A stretch of 64,000 nt of DNA from Macrothele yani. Taxonomy: Eukaryota; Arthropoda; Arachnida; Araneae; Macrothelidae. The notes beneath the pieces are model-generated. The model did no database searches, was not told the DNA's origin, and saw nothing but the letters and a program-made list of their open reading frames with translations. A program made the position numbers and the translations under genes. Where the stretch lies: positions 15,921,515-15,985,514 of the forward strand of contig CM077007.1 of assembly GCA_039090855.1 (NCBI GenBank), given 5' to 3'. The stretch's first letter is position 1. Every line of letters starts with the position of its first letter. Shown one piece after another: positions 9,527 to 21,254 of this stretch.

Positions 9527-11353
9527 GGGGATTCAAAAGTCATTGGCGTTTTGAAGAGTTGTCAAATGTCACGCAATTATTCTGTGCGCATGCGTTATGC
9601 AGATAAGAATAACGCATGACTGAAAAAAGGTATCGTCTTGTTGGTATAAATAGGAGCACACGCTGCCGTGATTTATTGGAAATCTTTCTGCTGTTAAAAG
9701 CTATGGACGAGAGATACACAATCCGAGTGTTGTAACGGCTTTTTTTTTTAAATAAAAGTTGACCGTGGCATCAGCAGCGAGAGAAATTTGTGCTGTGGAA
9801 GGGGAAGGAGCAGCATCTAAAAGAAAGGCAGGATTTTGGTTTCAACGATTTAAAAATGAGGGACTGCAGCCTTGAAGACAAAACACACGCTGGAAGACCT
9901 TCGACAGTGAATTCTTAAACTGTACGCCAAGCCGTAGAGTCAAATACGTGCACAAGTATTAGACAACTGTTAAATGAGCTGGGAATACCTAATTGTTCGC
10001 GAACTGCACAAGCTCGGCAAGACGAACAGAAGCTGCCCACAAGTACCCCATGAACTGACTGCTGCTCAAGTTTAGCAACTTATGACAAATCCCCAGGACG
10101 ATCATTTGTTAAGATAATTGTGACATGTGATGAAAAGTGGATAATTTTCCGGAATCCTGACATGAGAAATAGTGGTTAGATCCCAGAAAAGCCAGCAGAA
10201 CCAGTCACGAAAAGGGGACGATTTGAGCACAATGTTATGCTATGCTGGAACTTGGAAGGCCTCATATGTTTTGGGAACTGTTTCTAGACGGCAGAAGTAT
10301 TAATGCGCAGCTGCACTGTGGCCAGTTGGATTGGATGCATCCCGTTTTAAGTCGAAAGTATCCTGCTCTGTTGAACTGTAAAAGTGTTATCCTACAACAA
10401 GATATGCTCCTGCTGATCGTCCTCGATCAATAAAGGAAAAAATACAGGAACTGGAGGGTTTTGAGGTAATTCCTCACCCTGCTTACAGTCCGGAGCTTGC
10501 GGCTTCGGACTACCTTCCACCCAACAACCTATTCCGGTCCATCGTACATTTTCTACGTGGGAAACATAAAATGTCCACGATGCGGAACCTGGTTTTCAGG
10601 ACTTTTTCACATCGAAACCAAATAAATCTTCCAAATACGTGGCGTCAGTGAATAAACAAAGACAACGCACTTACCACGTTTTAGCAACACATAGCAACCG
10701 AAAAACACACATAGCGCCGTTCGTTGATTGTTGGCCACCGTAGCGTAAGGCTAACGCGCTCGGCTAGACATCGCGAGATCTGGGATTCGGATCATCAGCG
10801 GTGACCGAATAACAATTTTTCGGTTGCTATGTGTTGCTAAAACGTGGAAACAGTAATGTCTTTGTTTATTCACTGACGCCACGTATTTGGAGGATTTTCA
10901 CTTTGGATCTCGCCCTTTGGATTTAACTGCTATAATTAAGATATAGCCAGTGCCTTTAATGTCCACCAGATGAAGACGTCTCAGTAGCTGAGCCGTCTTC
11001 ATTTATGATTTCGGAAGCTGAAAGAAAAACACACATAGTGCCGTGGATTGTTCGCCACCGTGGTGTAAGGCTAACGCGCTCGGCTAGATATCGAGCGATC
11101 TGGTATTCGGATCCCCAGCGGTGACCGAACAACAATTTTTCGGTTGCAATGTGTTGCTAAAACGTGGAAAGAGCGATGTCTTTTTTATTCAAAGAAATCT
11201 TTTTGCAGGGGATATTCAAAGCATGGTATCGCGGTGGTGTAGGACCATCGAGCACGATGGACTCTATTTCGAATATTAAACCTTAACGTTTATGCATTTA
11301 TACACGTTTTCATTAACTGTCAGAAAACAGCAATGACTTTTGAATCACCCTGA
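9527..11353 (+). mobile_element. mariner, split by a tRNA-core element
   Basis: The termini GGGGATTCAAAAGTCATTG (left) and TCAGGGTGATTCAAAAGTCA (right, minus strand) form the inverted repeat. The plus strand encodes mariner pieces: VTCDEKWIIF at about 10122, PHPAYSPELAASDY at about 10470 and FLRGKHK. After the inserted element it continues KFFAGDIQSMVSRW and CRTIEHDGLYFEY at 11190-11275. The catalytic CDEKW and PAYSPELAASD motifs are the mariner type (DD34D) and not Tc1. Stops and frameshifts are present. The element at 10631-11189 interrupts it within the SKPNKF codons. Confidence 0.85.
10631..11189 (+). mobile_element. tRNA-core palindromic dimer, 12-bp TSD
   Basis: This 559-bp insertion lies between CAAATAAATCTT (10619-10630) and CAAAGAAATCTT (11190-11201), 11/12 identical, within a mariner. 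It starts with an inverted arm (10631-10706, complementary to 10815-10893). Then comes a tRNA-like core (about 10733-10806: GGCCACCGTAGCGTAAGGCT, B box GGGATTCGGATCA), the direct arm, a linker with GATCTCGCCCTTTGGATTTA, a second tRNA-like core (about 11045-11125), and a last arm ending GCGATGTCTTTTTTATT. The two cores are about 318 bp apart in the same orientation. It is the reverse-complement counterpart of 61861-62469 with the same order of parts. Confidence 0.8.
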
Positions 11354-11539
11354 TACATATATATATATCTAATTATCTATATACCCCCCCCCCTCACAAC
11401 ATTACCCCCCAGAAAAAAAATACGAAGCACCCAGATGGAATCATGCAATCGATATGAAAACTGGTATGTGCAATGCATATGTGTAGGAAAGCAAATAATT
11501 GCAATTCTAGAGCAATTGGACCATTTATTCGAATAAAAC
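11354..11539. other. Unassigned spacer with C-run
   Basis: Short stretch with a TA repeat and a C10-12 run at about 11384-11394, then AT-rich sequence. No gene seen. Confidence 0.4.
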
Positions 11540-12590
11540 AGCTACACGAGTGGAACAAGTCAGTACTTTGTAGCGCCATCACTGGCTCAGATACAAGCGG
11601 TCACCTGGCGTAGCATTGACGCATACGGTTCACTGTTACTGTTCTGATGTGTAGCATGCCAGATGGTTTTCAAACTGCGGGCCAGTTGTCCGACATTTCG
11701 GGATGGGTGTAAGTGGCATCCCATCATATCCCAAACATGTTCGATCGGTGAGAGGTCGGGCGATCGGGCTGATCATGGAACGGTGTCAACTTTACGAAAC
11801 AGGCCTGCGAGACCAGTGATGTGTGGAGCCGAGAAATATCCTGTTGAAGAATTGCTCGGTGATGCTGTGATAGAAATGGCAACGCAACAGGTCTAGAATG
11901 TCGTTGACGTACCGTTGAGCCATGAGGGTCGTACGGAGGACTACTAAGGGCGTCCGGCTATCGTAGGAAAAGGCTCTCCCGAGAGTCACCTCCGGTGTGC
12001 GAGCTACATGCCGTTCCATGGTGAAGGCAGGATCCGTGCGTTTGCCGGCTTGTCTTCAGACACGTAAGAGTTGGTCATTGGCGAAAAGAGCAAACCGTGA
12101 CTCATCACGGAAGACAACACGATGCCACTGACATTTATCCTACGTTGTTCGGGCACTACTGCAACCGACGCAGGCGATGCTTGCTAGTCAATGGTAGGAG
12201 GCGGAGTGGCTTCCTTGAATACAGTCCCCGTGACGCAAATCGTCTGGCAACGGTCCAGATGGACACTTCCGTACCTGTGGGCGCCGCAACACGACCACGG
12301 ATCATTGAAAGCGACGAATTCGGTTCTGTTCGTGCGGCTCTCACATTGGCTCAATCCACGCGTTCGGTAGTTGCCCTCGGTCGTCCACTTCCCGCGTGCT
12401 GCTGGGTTGTGCCCTCATCGACCCACTGGCTCCAATACTGTCGGATTGCCGGGTCTCTCCGACCCAAATGTCTGGTGATAAGGCGACTTGACCAACCAGG
12501 TTATCTCAACTGCTCGTATTGTGCATGGATCCGACGTAGAGGCATCCTCACCGTCCGTGGAAGCTAATGCAACCACAATCCGCTGTCACA
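11540..12590 (-). mobile_element. Tc1-like element, 5'-truncated
   Basis: The minus strand carries ASRGLYSRKPLRLLPLTSKH, GRAFSYDSRTPLVVLRTTLM, AQRYVNDIL and, near 11740, a segment matching the PxxLSPIEHVWD end of Tc1 transposases in broken frames. The left end near 11540 has no clear repeat. The right side ends at about 12590 where another Tc1 copy begins, and neither has a terminus there. Inactive. Confidence 0.75.
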
Positions 12591-13450
12591 ATTGTCCCCG
12601 CAAGAGAGCTTTTCTCTGACAGGATGCTCTTTGTCCGCAACGATGTGATGTGCCAGTCAGACGTTGATAAACACGAATTAAAGGGTCCAAAGCATGCCAG
12701 GAAAACATTCCCCAAACCATAACGTTGCCTCTACCCCAGCTTAAAGAGTTGTAGCAATGCATTTGGGGTCCATGCTTTCGTGCTGCGTCCGCCAAATTCT
12801 CACTCGGCCATCGGCATGGTGCAACTGAAAACGTGATTCATCGGACCACATAATTTGTTTCCAATTATCGACTGTCTAATCCTTGTGCTCCTGTGCGAAC
12901 TGGAGACGTTTTCTCTTGTTAACTGTAGACAACAAAGGTGTTCGAGCAGGCTTTCGGCTGCCATATCCCATCCGATGCAGTGTACGGCGAACAGTGCGTG
13001 CAGAGATCATTTGAGAGGATCCTTGATTGAGATGGTCTGTAATTTGCTGCACTGTTGCCCTTCTGTTGTCTGTTACCAGTATGGACACTCTCCGTTCCGC
13101 CCGAGCAGTCACTAGTCGATGACGACCGCACGTTTGCACGTAGAGACCCAGCTTTTTGGCTGACAGTCCAGTCTTTAAACACTTTAACAACAGCTGCTCT
13201 GGAACATTTCACGAATGCTGCGCTTTCGGTGATACTCGCTCCATGGATCCGAGCTCCTAGAATCATCGCACGTTGAAAGTCCGTCAAATCGCATTTTTTA
13301 CCCATCTCGTTACCCCAAAATCACTTCTACTACTGTCGCAAGCACTAAGCTTTCCTTTTTTATACTAGCCTCGCCCTCTGGTGGCAACAGTGCGTGGTCA
13401 TAACTCACTTGCCCAAAACTGTCAGGTGGTCATAATAAAGTGGCACTCAG
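12591..13450 (-). mobile_element. Tc1-like element, 3'-truncated
   Basis: The right terminus is CTGAGTGCCACTTTATTATG on the minus strand, flanked by TA at 13451. The minus strand starts MGKKCDLTDFQRAMILGARI, HGASITESAAFVKCSRAAVV, a typical N-terminal helix-turn-helix. It continues ISARTVRRTLHRMGYGSRKP, and then GNVMVWGMFSWHALDPLI. It is cut near 12591, before the second catalytic Asp, at the junction with the 11540-12590 copy. A frameshift divides the N-terminal part. Confidence 0.85.
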
Positions 13451-13464
13451 TATATGGAGACTGG

Positions 13465-13764
13465 CACAAGACAGACCGTTGCGGAGGAAACTTGGGGAGA
13501 CCTTCGTCCAGCAGTGGATTGATAATGGTTGACAATGATGATGATGATATATAACCTATCTCTCACGAGGTCTGTCTCTGGGTCTATTTCTGTCCCTTGG
13601 TATCTAGTCTAAAATTTCGGATATATCCATCGCTCGTCCTTTTTCTGGAAACATATCCAGCCCATTGACATTTCAGAGATTTTACTCTGATCGTGATGTC
13701 TTCCACTCTACTTTTCTCACTTTCCTTATCTACGAGTTCCTCTTCTAATAAGGTGCTGGAAGCT
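13465..13764. repeat. LINE 3'-end fragments
   Basis: 13490-13545 has CTTCGTCCAGCAGTGGATTG followed by a GATGATGATG tail, typical of the 3' end of an RTE/CR1-type arthropod LINE on the plus strand. 13560-13760 resembles the minus-strand LINE stretch at 25500-25600 (TCTTGGCATC...AGTC pattern). Both are short and non-coding. Confidence 0.5.
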
Positions 13765-14863
13765 GTTCGTGTTCATATGTATGTGGAGCCATACTGACTA
13801 CAGTGCATCTGACAGCTGCTGGAAGGTGCGTGGTGGAGGATCCATAGAGTGAATAACACGATCGAGGTGGTCGCACAGATGCTGAATTGGGTTTATGTCT
13901 GGGGAATTAGGGGGCCAGGGAAGTACATTGAAGTCTCCATCGTGCTCTTCCAACCACACTCAGATATTTCTAGCTGTGTGACACGTCGCATTGTCGTGCT
14001 GGAAGATCCCATCCGCTCCAAGGAAGACAATCAGCATGTATAGGTGTACGTGGTCTGCAAGGATGGATTCATAACAAACTCGGCCCATAGTGCTTTCCAA
14101 ATATATGAGTGGACCCAGAGAATGCCATGAAAACATTCTTCTGACCATAACGCTGCCCCACGAGCTTGTGTTCTTCCAGCAATGATTGAAGAATGTTTGT
14201 TCTCCGATGCTTCTCGCCTTGTACGCCAACGTATATCCGTTCAATGAAGAAGAAAACGTGACTCACCGGAGAAGGCAATCCTTTGCCAATCAGCGGAGGT
14301 CCAATTCCGATACTGCAGTGCAAATGTAAGCTTTGTCTGCGGTTGCACCTTCGTTAGCATAGGTGCAGTGACTATCCGTCTGCATCGGAGCCCCATACGC
14401 AGCTGGATTCGTTGAACTGTCGTTTCAGACACACTTCCGGTAGCCCACTGGTTCATTCGGTCAGTGAGTTGCTAAACTGTACCGTGTCGATCAGCCCTCA
14501 CGCACCTACGTAGCCGACGTTCACCTCTCCCGTCCATGGCACGTGGTGCTCCGCAGTTTCCACGTCGCTTATTTGCAATGTTTTTTCTCCAATCACGATA
14601 CATTTTAACCACAGTAGCACGCGAACAGCTAACAAACTGCGCTGTTTCAGAAATACTGCCACCCTTGGCCCGAAAGTCGATAATCATCCCTTTTTGCAAA
14701 TATGATAAATCGCTCCTTTTATCCATGACAGCAACGAGTGATATATTTTAAGATTGTCTACAGCACACCTTATATACCATCCAATTCAGCTCACAACACG
14801 TGCCTCCTTTCATTGGCTACGCGCTGTTGACGTCAAAAGCAGAAGGTGGTCACAATAATGTGA
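13765..14863 (-). mobile_element. Tc1-like element
   Basis: The minus strand starts MDKRSDLSYLQKGMIIDFRA (ATG at 14724-14726), KGGSISETAQFVSCSRATVV, then GSVSETTVQRIQLRMGLRCR, RIAFSGESRFLLH (WSDES changed to FSGES, so the catalytic Asp is replaced by Gly) and ECFHGILWVHSYIWKA. The ITR-side sequence ACATTATTGTGACCACC is near 14850. It is closely related to the plus-strand copy at 26054-27228 (same GSDLT/AKGGSISETA start). Loss of the first Asp, plus frameshifts, indicates an inactive copy. Confidence 0.85.
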
Positions 14864-14867
14864 GTTA

Positions 14868-15425
14868 TAACGAAGTAAATTTTTCCGTCATTTTTGTCCA
14901 CGCCGGGGCTTGAACCCGGGTACCATCATTCCGGAATAAGTCACTCTACCAATTGAGCTACGCGGACATTCGTTATCGCTGCTATCTGCCCCCCCGAAAG
15001 AGGGCCAGGGGAATGGCCCACGGGTCATACGTGACCATGAATCGTCGTAGGCAGCATCCACTGAAGAACGTACTCTTGAGAACTCCCAGTCAATCTGGTG
15101 CGTGGAATACAACGTCGCACACATTTATTTTTCGAAGCGCTGGAGAAGGGGTTCTTTGATTTTACCTATCTCGCGGTGTGGAAAGAACATCACACCATTG
15201 CGAGATCTTGAACGGTCGGGTCATAAGGGAAGTTCGGGCGCCATTATAACGAAGTGAATTTCTCCGTCCTTTTTAGTCCAAGCCGGGGCTCGAACCCGGG
15301 TCCCCTCATTCCGGAATAAGTCACTCTACTAATTGAGCTACGCGGACGTTCGTTATCGCTGCTATCTGCCTTTATGTCGTGTGCGTCCTGCTGGGCAGGC
15401 ACGTCACAGAGTCGACTGTATATAT
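14868..15425 (-). repeat. tRNA-derived repeat, tandem dimer (SINE-D)
   Basis: Two minus-strand tRNA-like heads (14896-14968 and 15275-15348) begin GTCCGCGTAGCTCAATTGGT with B box GGGTTCAAGCCCC or GGGTTCGAGCCCC. The 7-bp acceptor stem (GTCCGCG/CGTGGAC in the left copy) still pairs. Each is followed by AAAAATGACGG and a TTCACTTCGTTATAA tail, and the units are spaced about 380 bp. 5' sequence with CATAAAGGCAGATAGCAGCG precedes the right-hand head. A third copy lies at 48415-48600. Their repetition and shared flanks argue against real tRNA genes. Confidence 0.75.
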
Positions 15426-16391
15426 ATATATGGAGGGAGAGAGAGAAAGAGACAGAGAGAGTGCGAAAATATGTATATACATAAACACACTGGATATCTT
15501 CCGACAGTTGCCTACTCTATTTACAAGAAGATATTTATCTTAGGTACCGAAAACTTTCTGATGAGAAGAAACCCCATGACACTATCAAGCAACATAGTAT
15601 CATTAGTTTCAGCAATGGAATTGTCGTTCGGTTCGTATCATCACCCTGATTACCAAGAAGCAGGAGAGGGATGATTACGTGAACATCAACAACCAAAGTT
15701 TAACAGGGAAAATAGACTTTAATGCTTTGTTCTATCATACGGAGATTTAGTGGAGCGAGAACTTAGTTAAACTTTAAACTTGTAACCACAGGAGCTCAGT
15801 ACCCGTCAGGAATTTCTTCAGAAGCATAAGGTATCAAAAATCCCCTCCGAGAATATCGAAACTACAGTGCAAGGAAAATGTGATATGTGCGCCGTCACCG
15901 ATTTCTTTGTATTTTACATACTTATGTATAACGTGTACACCTTCGACTTTGGAATATTCTAATATTTTCAAGATGTTTTGTTCAGGATAATCATCATGTG
16001 ATTTATTTTCTGAATGATATTTTCATTAGTTCAGAGCAACCAAAGAAGACACGGCATCATTTACCAAAAGCATAGACACCGAGTTTCCCTTACTTATCTT
16101 GTCCGCAATTCAAAATACATTTCATTCTCAGAGAAGGCGAAAACACGCTTTGATTTCAGGTAAAATGCGATTATATTTCGGCTTTGTAATAATAAGATTT
16201 ATTTTCTCTTCTGGCTTCGAAACAATGGCATGAAAGAGCAGAACCGTACCGGAAAACAATCACAGTGAAGCCGAGCTTTGTGTTCGTGGTACAACTCCCC
16301 AAATGAAATATTTGTGATGTTAACAAGAGCGAGTTTCGAGTCGGAGGTGAGACTAAGACAAAATGGAGTCATTGAGGCCGGCGGTACCAAC
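15426..16391. other. Intron, unassigned
   Basis: Contains a short TA repeat and GA-rich stretch (15420-15465) and otherwise AT-rich intron up to the ADAM10 exon. No transposase, tRNA head or tandem array was seen. Confidence 0.5.
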
Positions 16392-16551
16392 CTGCATCTG
16401 ACGTTGGGTCGGAGATGACACGGAGGTTCATCCCTCGGGGGATTGGTTCTCATCGGGAAGCAGCAACTCTCCTCGCAATCTTCTTCCCAACCGCAATCAC
16501 ATTGCTCGCCTTTCTCCACCACGCCATTGCCACAGATCGCATCCTGGAGCT
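16392..16551 (-). CDS. ADAM10: ADAM10 exon: start of disintegrin domain
   Basis: The exon is 160 bp (2 + 52 codons + 2). The acceptor is TTTTCAG before 16551 and the donor is GTTGGT from 16391. It encodes ICGNGVVEKGEQCDCGWEED, then CEESCCFPM and the CHLRPNVRC segment, matching the CGNGMVEQGEQCDCG start of the ADAM10 disintegrin domain. The many cysteines sit in the expected pattern. The last codon (AG + C) is completed in the next exon to give Ser, as in the family. The GTTGGT donor is weaker than the GTAAGT donors of the upstream exons. Confidence 0.9.
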
Positions 16552-17114
16552 CTGAAAATAAAACAGAAATGCAATCAAGAAACTCTCTCTCTTTGTCTTC
16601 AACTGCACAAGTTAATCATTAAGGCTAATGCTGCGATTAAAACAGTAACTTTACAAAACTGCTAACAAATAATGTGCCTTTTGTGGCGCATGCACAATTT
16701 ATCTTGTGTTATTAGCAAAGATTGGAAGACAATGCTTCGAATAAGAATCTTCCTTTCATTCCTAACATCAATGCAAAACTAAAATTAAAAATTTCGTTTA
16801 TGCGTGGAGCAAATCTCGCTGTGTTACGAGAACTACGTGATGTTTAGCTTCCCATTTCTGCACAGCTGATGTAATTTATTTATTTATACATCTCAACAGA
16901 CTCTACAACCCAACTGAAGAGATGGGATAATCATAGCAATTGGCAAAAATCACACCAATGCAAAAAACAATAAAGTTTAAGAGAAAAGAAGAAAACGAGA
17001 ATGTATTAATAGATGCAAAGCATACAGTTCAGTGATATACGGTTAACAAGACAAGCTGTGAAACCATAGGTCTTATAACCAGCAGCTTTGAAAGTTTCTA
17101 TTCATCTCAAAAAT
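16552..17114. other. Intron, unassigned
   Basis: AT-rich intron immediately upstream (on minus) of the disintegrin exon. The acceptor tract is followed by a CT-rich stretch at 16578-16600. No repeat family recognised. Confidence 0.5.
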
Positions 17115-17275
17115 TGTAACGTACCTACCTCATAGCTGACGCACATGTCAAAAAGGCAAGCTGCAACCATCCACAAGCCTTCGTCGGTGTAGTTCAAGCG
17201 GTAAAATATCCGACTCCGGAGAAGGAAGATGTGATTTCAAATCCCATCACGGGTACAATTGGGGTTTTACGATAT
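17115..17275 (+). repeat. SINE-C copy (tRNA-derived)
   Basis: Starts TACCTACCTCATAGCTG and carries CGTCGGTGTAGTTCAAGCGG (A box) and ATTTCAAATCCCATC (degenerate B box). The same order, TACCTAC(C)TCAGAAG... then GCCGGCGTAGCTTAATTG, occurs at 50935 and 52021, which defines the family. It is the most diverged of the three. Confidence 0.65.
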
Positions 17276-18608
17276 AAAATGTCTATGCCTTTTACTGAGC
17301 TAGGCAAGCGGAAAAATCTAGTGACCGTCAGAAGATACCTGAATGAAAAAAAAACCGTAAAAAATTTAAACGCCGAATAGAAGGACATGAATGATAGATA
17401 AGGGAGAATAGCACCGATGTATGTAGAAGGAGTAAAGGAAGTTCAATTGCCTTTGATCTTTTGCCGCGCTGACTATGACGTCAGCACGAAGTATGACGTC
17501 ACAACGGCCATAAACAATCGCTGGAGAAAAGCCAAGGCCCATCAATAGCTTGTGCTGTAGTGCCAATCATTCTCCGCGTTTCTTTGCACATTTAAAACCT
17601 GATTTTGTCTCTTTTTTTATCGTTTTTTTTTGTTCTTCATTTTTCTGTGTAACACCTTTAAAATGCTTGGATGCACTGTCGCACGTTTCAGCAGAATTCA
17701 AAGAAAAGTTCTTGGAAACCACATATTAGCCGAAGGAATAAGCTTGTAGTGTGAAACAACAATCACATAGCAGATATTTGACCTTTTGCTGGAGCATAAT
17801 AGTTCCGAATAAAAGGTGATTCATAAAAAAGCCAATCTTCACAAATCTAAGAGGCAACATGAGACAGACAGTTAACGTAGCGGCCCAGATACTATCTAAT
17901 GGCGCATGCAAAGCTGTAGATAATTTTTTCCTTGAAAAGACAAAACAAAACAAATTGCTATTTTTATAAAATTAGTAAATGACTGCTTCGATGTTGTGAA
18001 CTGTAAATTACCCAATTCCAAAGAGCAGTTGCAGTATGCTTAAAAATTTGATATGTACAAAATATTTTAGACGAAATGTATTCTATGCCTTCATCAACGT
18101 GTGCTATTGGCAGACATTCCATTCCGTTTATATTACTTTACTATTGGAAAATTTTTTATTCCAGATTGCCCGTAGCCTCCCTTATAGGTTTGCAATACAA
18201 AAGAAAATTTCTAATCTGTAGTTATTGTCGCGATGTAATATGGAAGTTTAATTCTTCATACTGGATTTATACTCTTTCAATAAGAGATACCAAAACTTTT
18301 TCTAGATACCAAAACTTTTTCTTTTTCAAGCCCTGGAACAGTATTAATGCCATACTTTCGTTTTTACCCAATAATGTTTTTCCCTTTGCTTTAAAAAAAT
18401 ATTTGAGTGTTTGTACATTTTTCTTTAAAAATTTATTCTGTCAAAACTGGTGCTGTTTATTTAGTTGAAAATGCTCAGAGCTTACGAAGAATTGGCCGAA
18501 TTATGGCCGCCGTGACATCATAGCGCCTCCTAGAAAAACCTAAAGGACGGCGCGTTTTCGATAGACCTACCCAAGGAGGTTAGCATTGATGGAGTAAGGG
18601 CCAGCCAT
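17276..18608. other. Intron, unassigned
   Basis: AT-rich. A near-duplicate ACCAAAACTTTTTCT occurs twice at about 18289-18322. No coding or mobile-element support seen. Confidence 0.5.
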
Positions 18609-18618
18609 TCCACTCGAG

Positions 18619-18842
18619 CCGCCCCGGTGGCGCGGTGGTCTAAGGCGTTGGCCTATGATCATTCGTCCGTAAGGGGTCCGGGTTCGAATCCCGGTCAGGC
18701 ATGGATGTTGTGTTTGTCTTACGGCACTGGCTCTCTCCCTTCCACGGAACCAGTGACCCTAAATTAGGGACGGGCGACTGCTTATAGCCCATTGAGTTGC
18801 TCACGGCGGTCGTTAAACCTCCAATCAAAAAAAAAAAAAAAA
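18619..18842 (+). repeat. SINE-A copy with A tail and 10-bp TSD
   Basis: The type II tRNA-like head CGCCCCGGTGGCGCGGTGGT has B box GGGTTCGAATCCC and a variable-arm-like stretch between anticodon and B box. Then come the TTGTCTTACGGCACTGG block, GTGACCCTAAATTAGGG and an A-run. The flanking repeats TCCACTCGAG (18609-18618 and 18843-18852) are direct. It is very similar to 28557-28785, so the family was active fairly recently. It uses LINE-type insertion (A tail plus TSD). Confidence 0.9.
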
Positions 18843-18852
18843 TCCACTCGAG

Positions 18853-19424
18853 TAATTAAAATGAAGCTACCGAAACGTCACGATCATGACGTCACAGCCA
18901 ATCACAGACTCTGCTGCCATGCTGGTGAGACGACGGAAAATTGTCATTCCCTATTCCCATAATAGTGAAAAAGTACAAGCCACAGGGAAGACGATACGGA
19001 GGTTTTGCTCTCACTTCTTGAACAGCGCCCCAATGGTCGAACACGAAACTAAGATAGCGTCTGTCATGTGATACCGTGCCAGTAGCTCTATAAGTAGCAC
19101 CCTGGAGAGATTTGGAAACTCTTGGTAAAGAAAAAAAAAAAGATACACCCTCAAGGGTACGGTTTGGAAGCTTCAGTTCCATGTCCGTCTACTGGTGCGC
19201 TGTTCCATTGAGATCTTCGGGGCCAAATTATTTTTATGTGAGCATCTATGAACGATTTGCCTCTGGATTTTCTACTCTGTGGTACAAGCAACGTCTCACA
19301 GGGTGTGGCCATCAGCTTCGCGTAGTCTTCTCGAAAAAGCTTCAAGTTTGTGACCTCATCCTTTCTCCATCTTTTTTAACCTCCTTGGACTTACCTCTTC
19401 TTCTCCTAAGTATCTTGAAACCAG
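18853..19424. other. Intron, unassigned
   Basis: No family recognised. Both strands hold short open frames without motifs. An A11 run is at about 19130. Confidence 0.4.
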
Positions 19425-20650
19425 TATATGACGACCAATTACCTAATAATCTGTTGGAGTAACTCTGACTTTCAAAAAATCAGCAATTCTCCAAATCACT
19501 GATTTGAGTACGTCTTGTAAAAGTTCCTGTATAATATACACTACCAATATTCGAACAGCATATTCCAGTTGACGAGGGTTGGATTGCAGTCGATGCAATT
19601 CGATTACTTCCCGCAAATGCACCATAAAATGAAGGTCTAGATCATCAAGTGCCAAATCAAGCACAAGAAAAGTCTGCATCATGTTTCTGAAACCCCTACG
19701 AAACAACGTAGGCATTTCGGCATGGGGCATTGTTTTTGTGGAAGTATCTATCACTACAGGAATAGGAATAGATACTTCCACAGATAACAATACGGGCATT
19801 TTTGTCTGGAGGGCCAATGCCACCATTGCCACTCCAGTCTTCCTACACGGGAAGACAGTGACCGCGGATGGATGAACTTAATCAGAAACGATGTTCACAT
19901 ACACGTGTGTGTCCACTCCAACGAAGGGCGCTTAAGTCTTCTATAAAACACATGGCGCATAAAGCTAGCTACACAGCCACCGTCTCTGCTTGCAGAATCA
20001 TAATTATGCGAGGCCGATCCATGCTTTCATGCTGCTGTCTCAAAATTTTCACCATCTCATCGTCATGATGTACTTGAAAACACGATTAATCAGAAGACAT
20101 GATATTTTCACAGTCATTAAATGTCCATCTCCGGTGCTTCAAACAATACAGGAGACCTTGATCGCTGCACAAGCCATGATGTACCGACTGGTATTTTGCT
20201 GGTCTAATACAAACGGGGCAATGCGCTGCGCGGTTTGGCATTGTCTTCGACTTAATTCCATTGTATTTCATTTGCTGAGGCGCGTTTGTAGTGGCCTTAA
20301 AAATCTGGTGTTACATTCTGTTCATTTCGTCGACATGTGCTCACTCCCTGTTTTTTTGCTGCATCAACCACTCATTGTTTGCTCTTGAAACTGTTATTCC
20401 ACAAATGCAGCAATTTTTCTGATACTTCCACTACTCATAAGTTACAAATTCCGAAGTGCCAATGGGAGCGTTCCGGTTTATTTCATTATGTAGACGTAGT
20501 GACGTCCCAAAACGATGACATCAGCTTCTTTGCATCAAACGGTGCAAAGATCCTAATCAAATGGGTATTCAGTGCACATGTATTTTCACTGTCGGCGTCT
20601 ATTATGCTACGTAAGATGAGGGTGTACCTAATGAAGTGAAATCCAGTGTG
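19425..20650 (-). mobile_element. Tc1-like element, degraded
   Basis: On the minus strand, RRWTFNDCENIMSSD and CFQVHHDDEMVKILRQQHES (20270-20000) match the Tc1 block around WSDES. SNPRQLEYAVRILVVYIIQE with LLQDVLKSVIWRIADFLKVR (19600-19450) matches the Tc1 C-terminus. The right terminus has the AGGTACACC-type sequence (GAGGGTGTACCTAATGAAGT, 20619-20638) shared with the copy ending at 1290. Many stops. The left terminus is uncertain. Confidence 0.75.
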
Positions 20651-21223
20651 TATATAAAGTACTGCTTGCTTCATAAATGAATATAGTTTTTGTAACATTC
20701 AAAAATTGCAATAATTACTTATTCAATTCTGAACAAGACTTTATGAAGCACCGCAAGATTTACTGATGCATGCTTCTTCAGCTTTACTCGCATTACTTTT
20801 TCTATTCCCTCACAATTTTAATCTGTTTGTAGACTTCATGAAGCTGTGGAAACCAAAAATATATTCATCATTTTTGACATCTTGTATAGTAAACTACATA
20901 TATCTATGTGCAAAAATTGAGAAATGGTATATATATAATTCGAGACGAAAATATTTTCCCTTTCCTCTACGCTGAAGGAATTTTGTAAGCACAGTTTTCA
21001 TTTCATTTGTATGATAAAATTCACATCGATTTTCTTCCCTTTATGGTGGCTAACATTTTGACGGGATATTTCTACCAGGAGTCCATCAGTGCAGTGTGTC
21101 ATCATTTCAAAATGTACGTTTCATGACTCTCTGTAGAGAAATATGCCAGATTTACTTCTGAGTATTATCACTTAGATGCAGCATGGTACGAAACGATGAT
21201 GCCGTTCTACACAAAGTGTGCAT

Positions 21224-21254
<31 letters not shown>

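Noticed and set aside
17194..20388. Other 60-130-residue ORFs in AT-rich intron
   Set aside because: Length and composition are as expected by chance, with no motif, codon signal or splice support.
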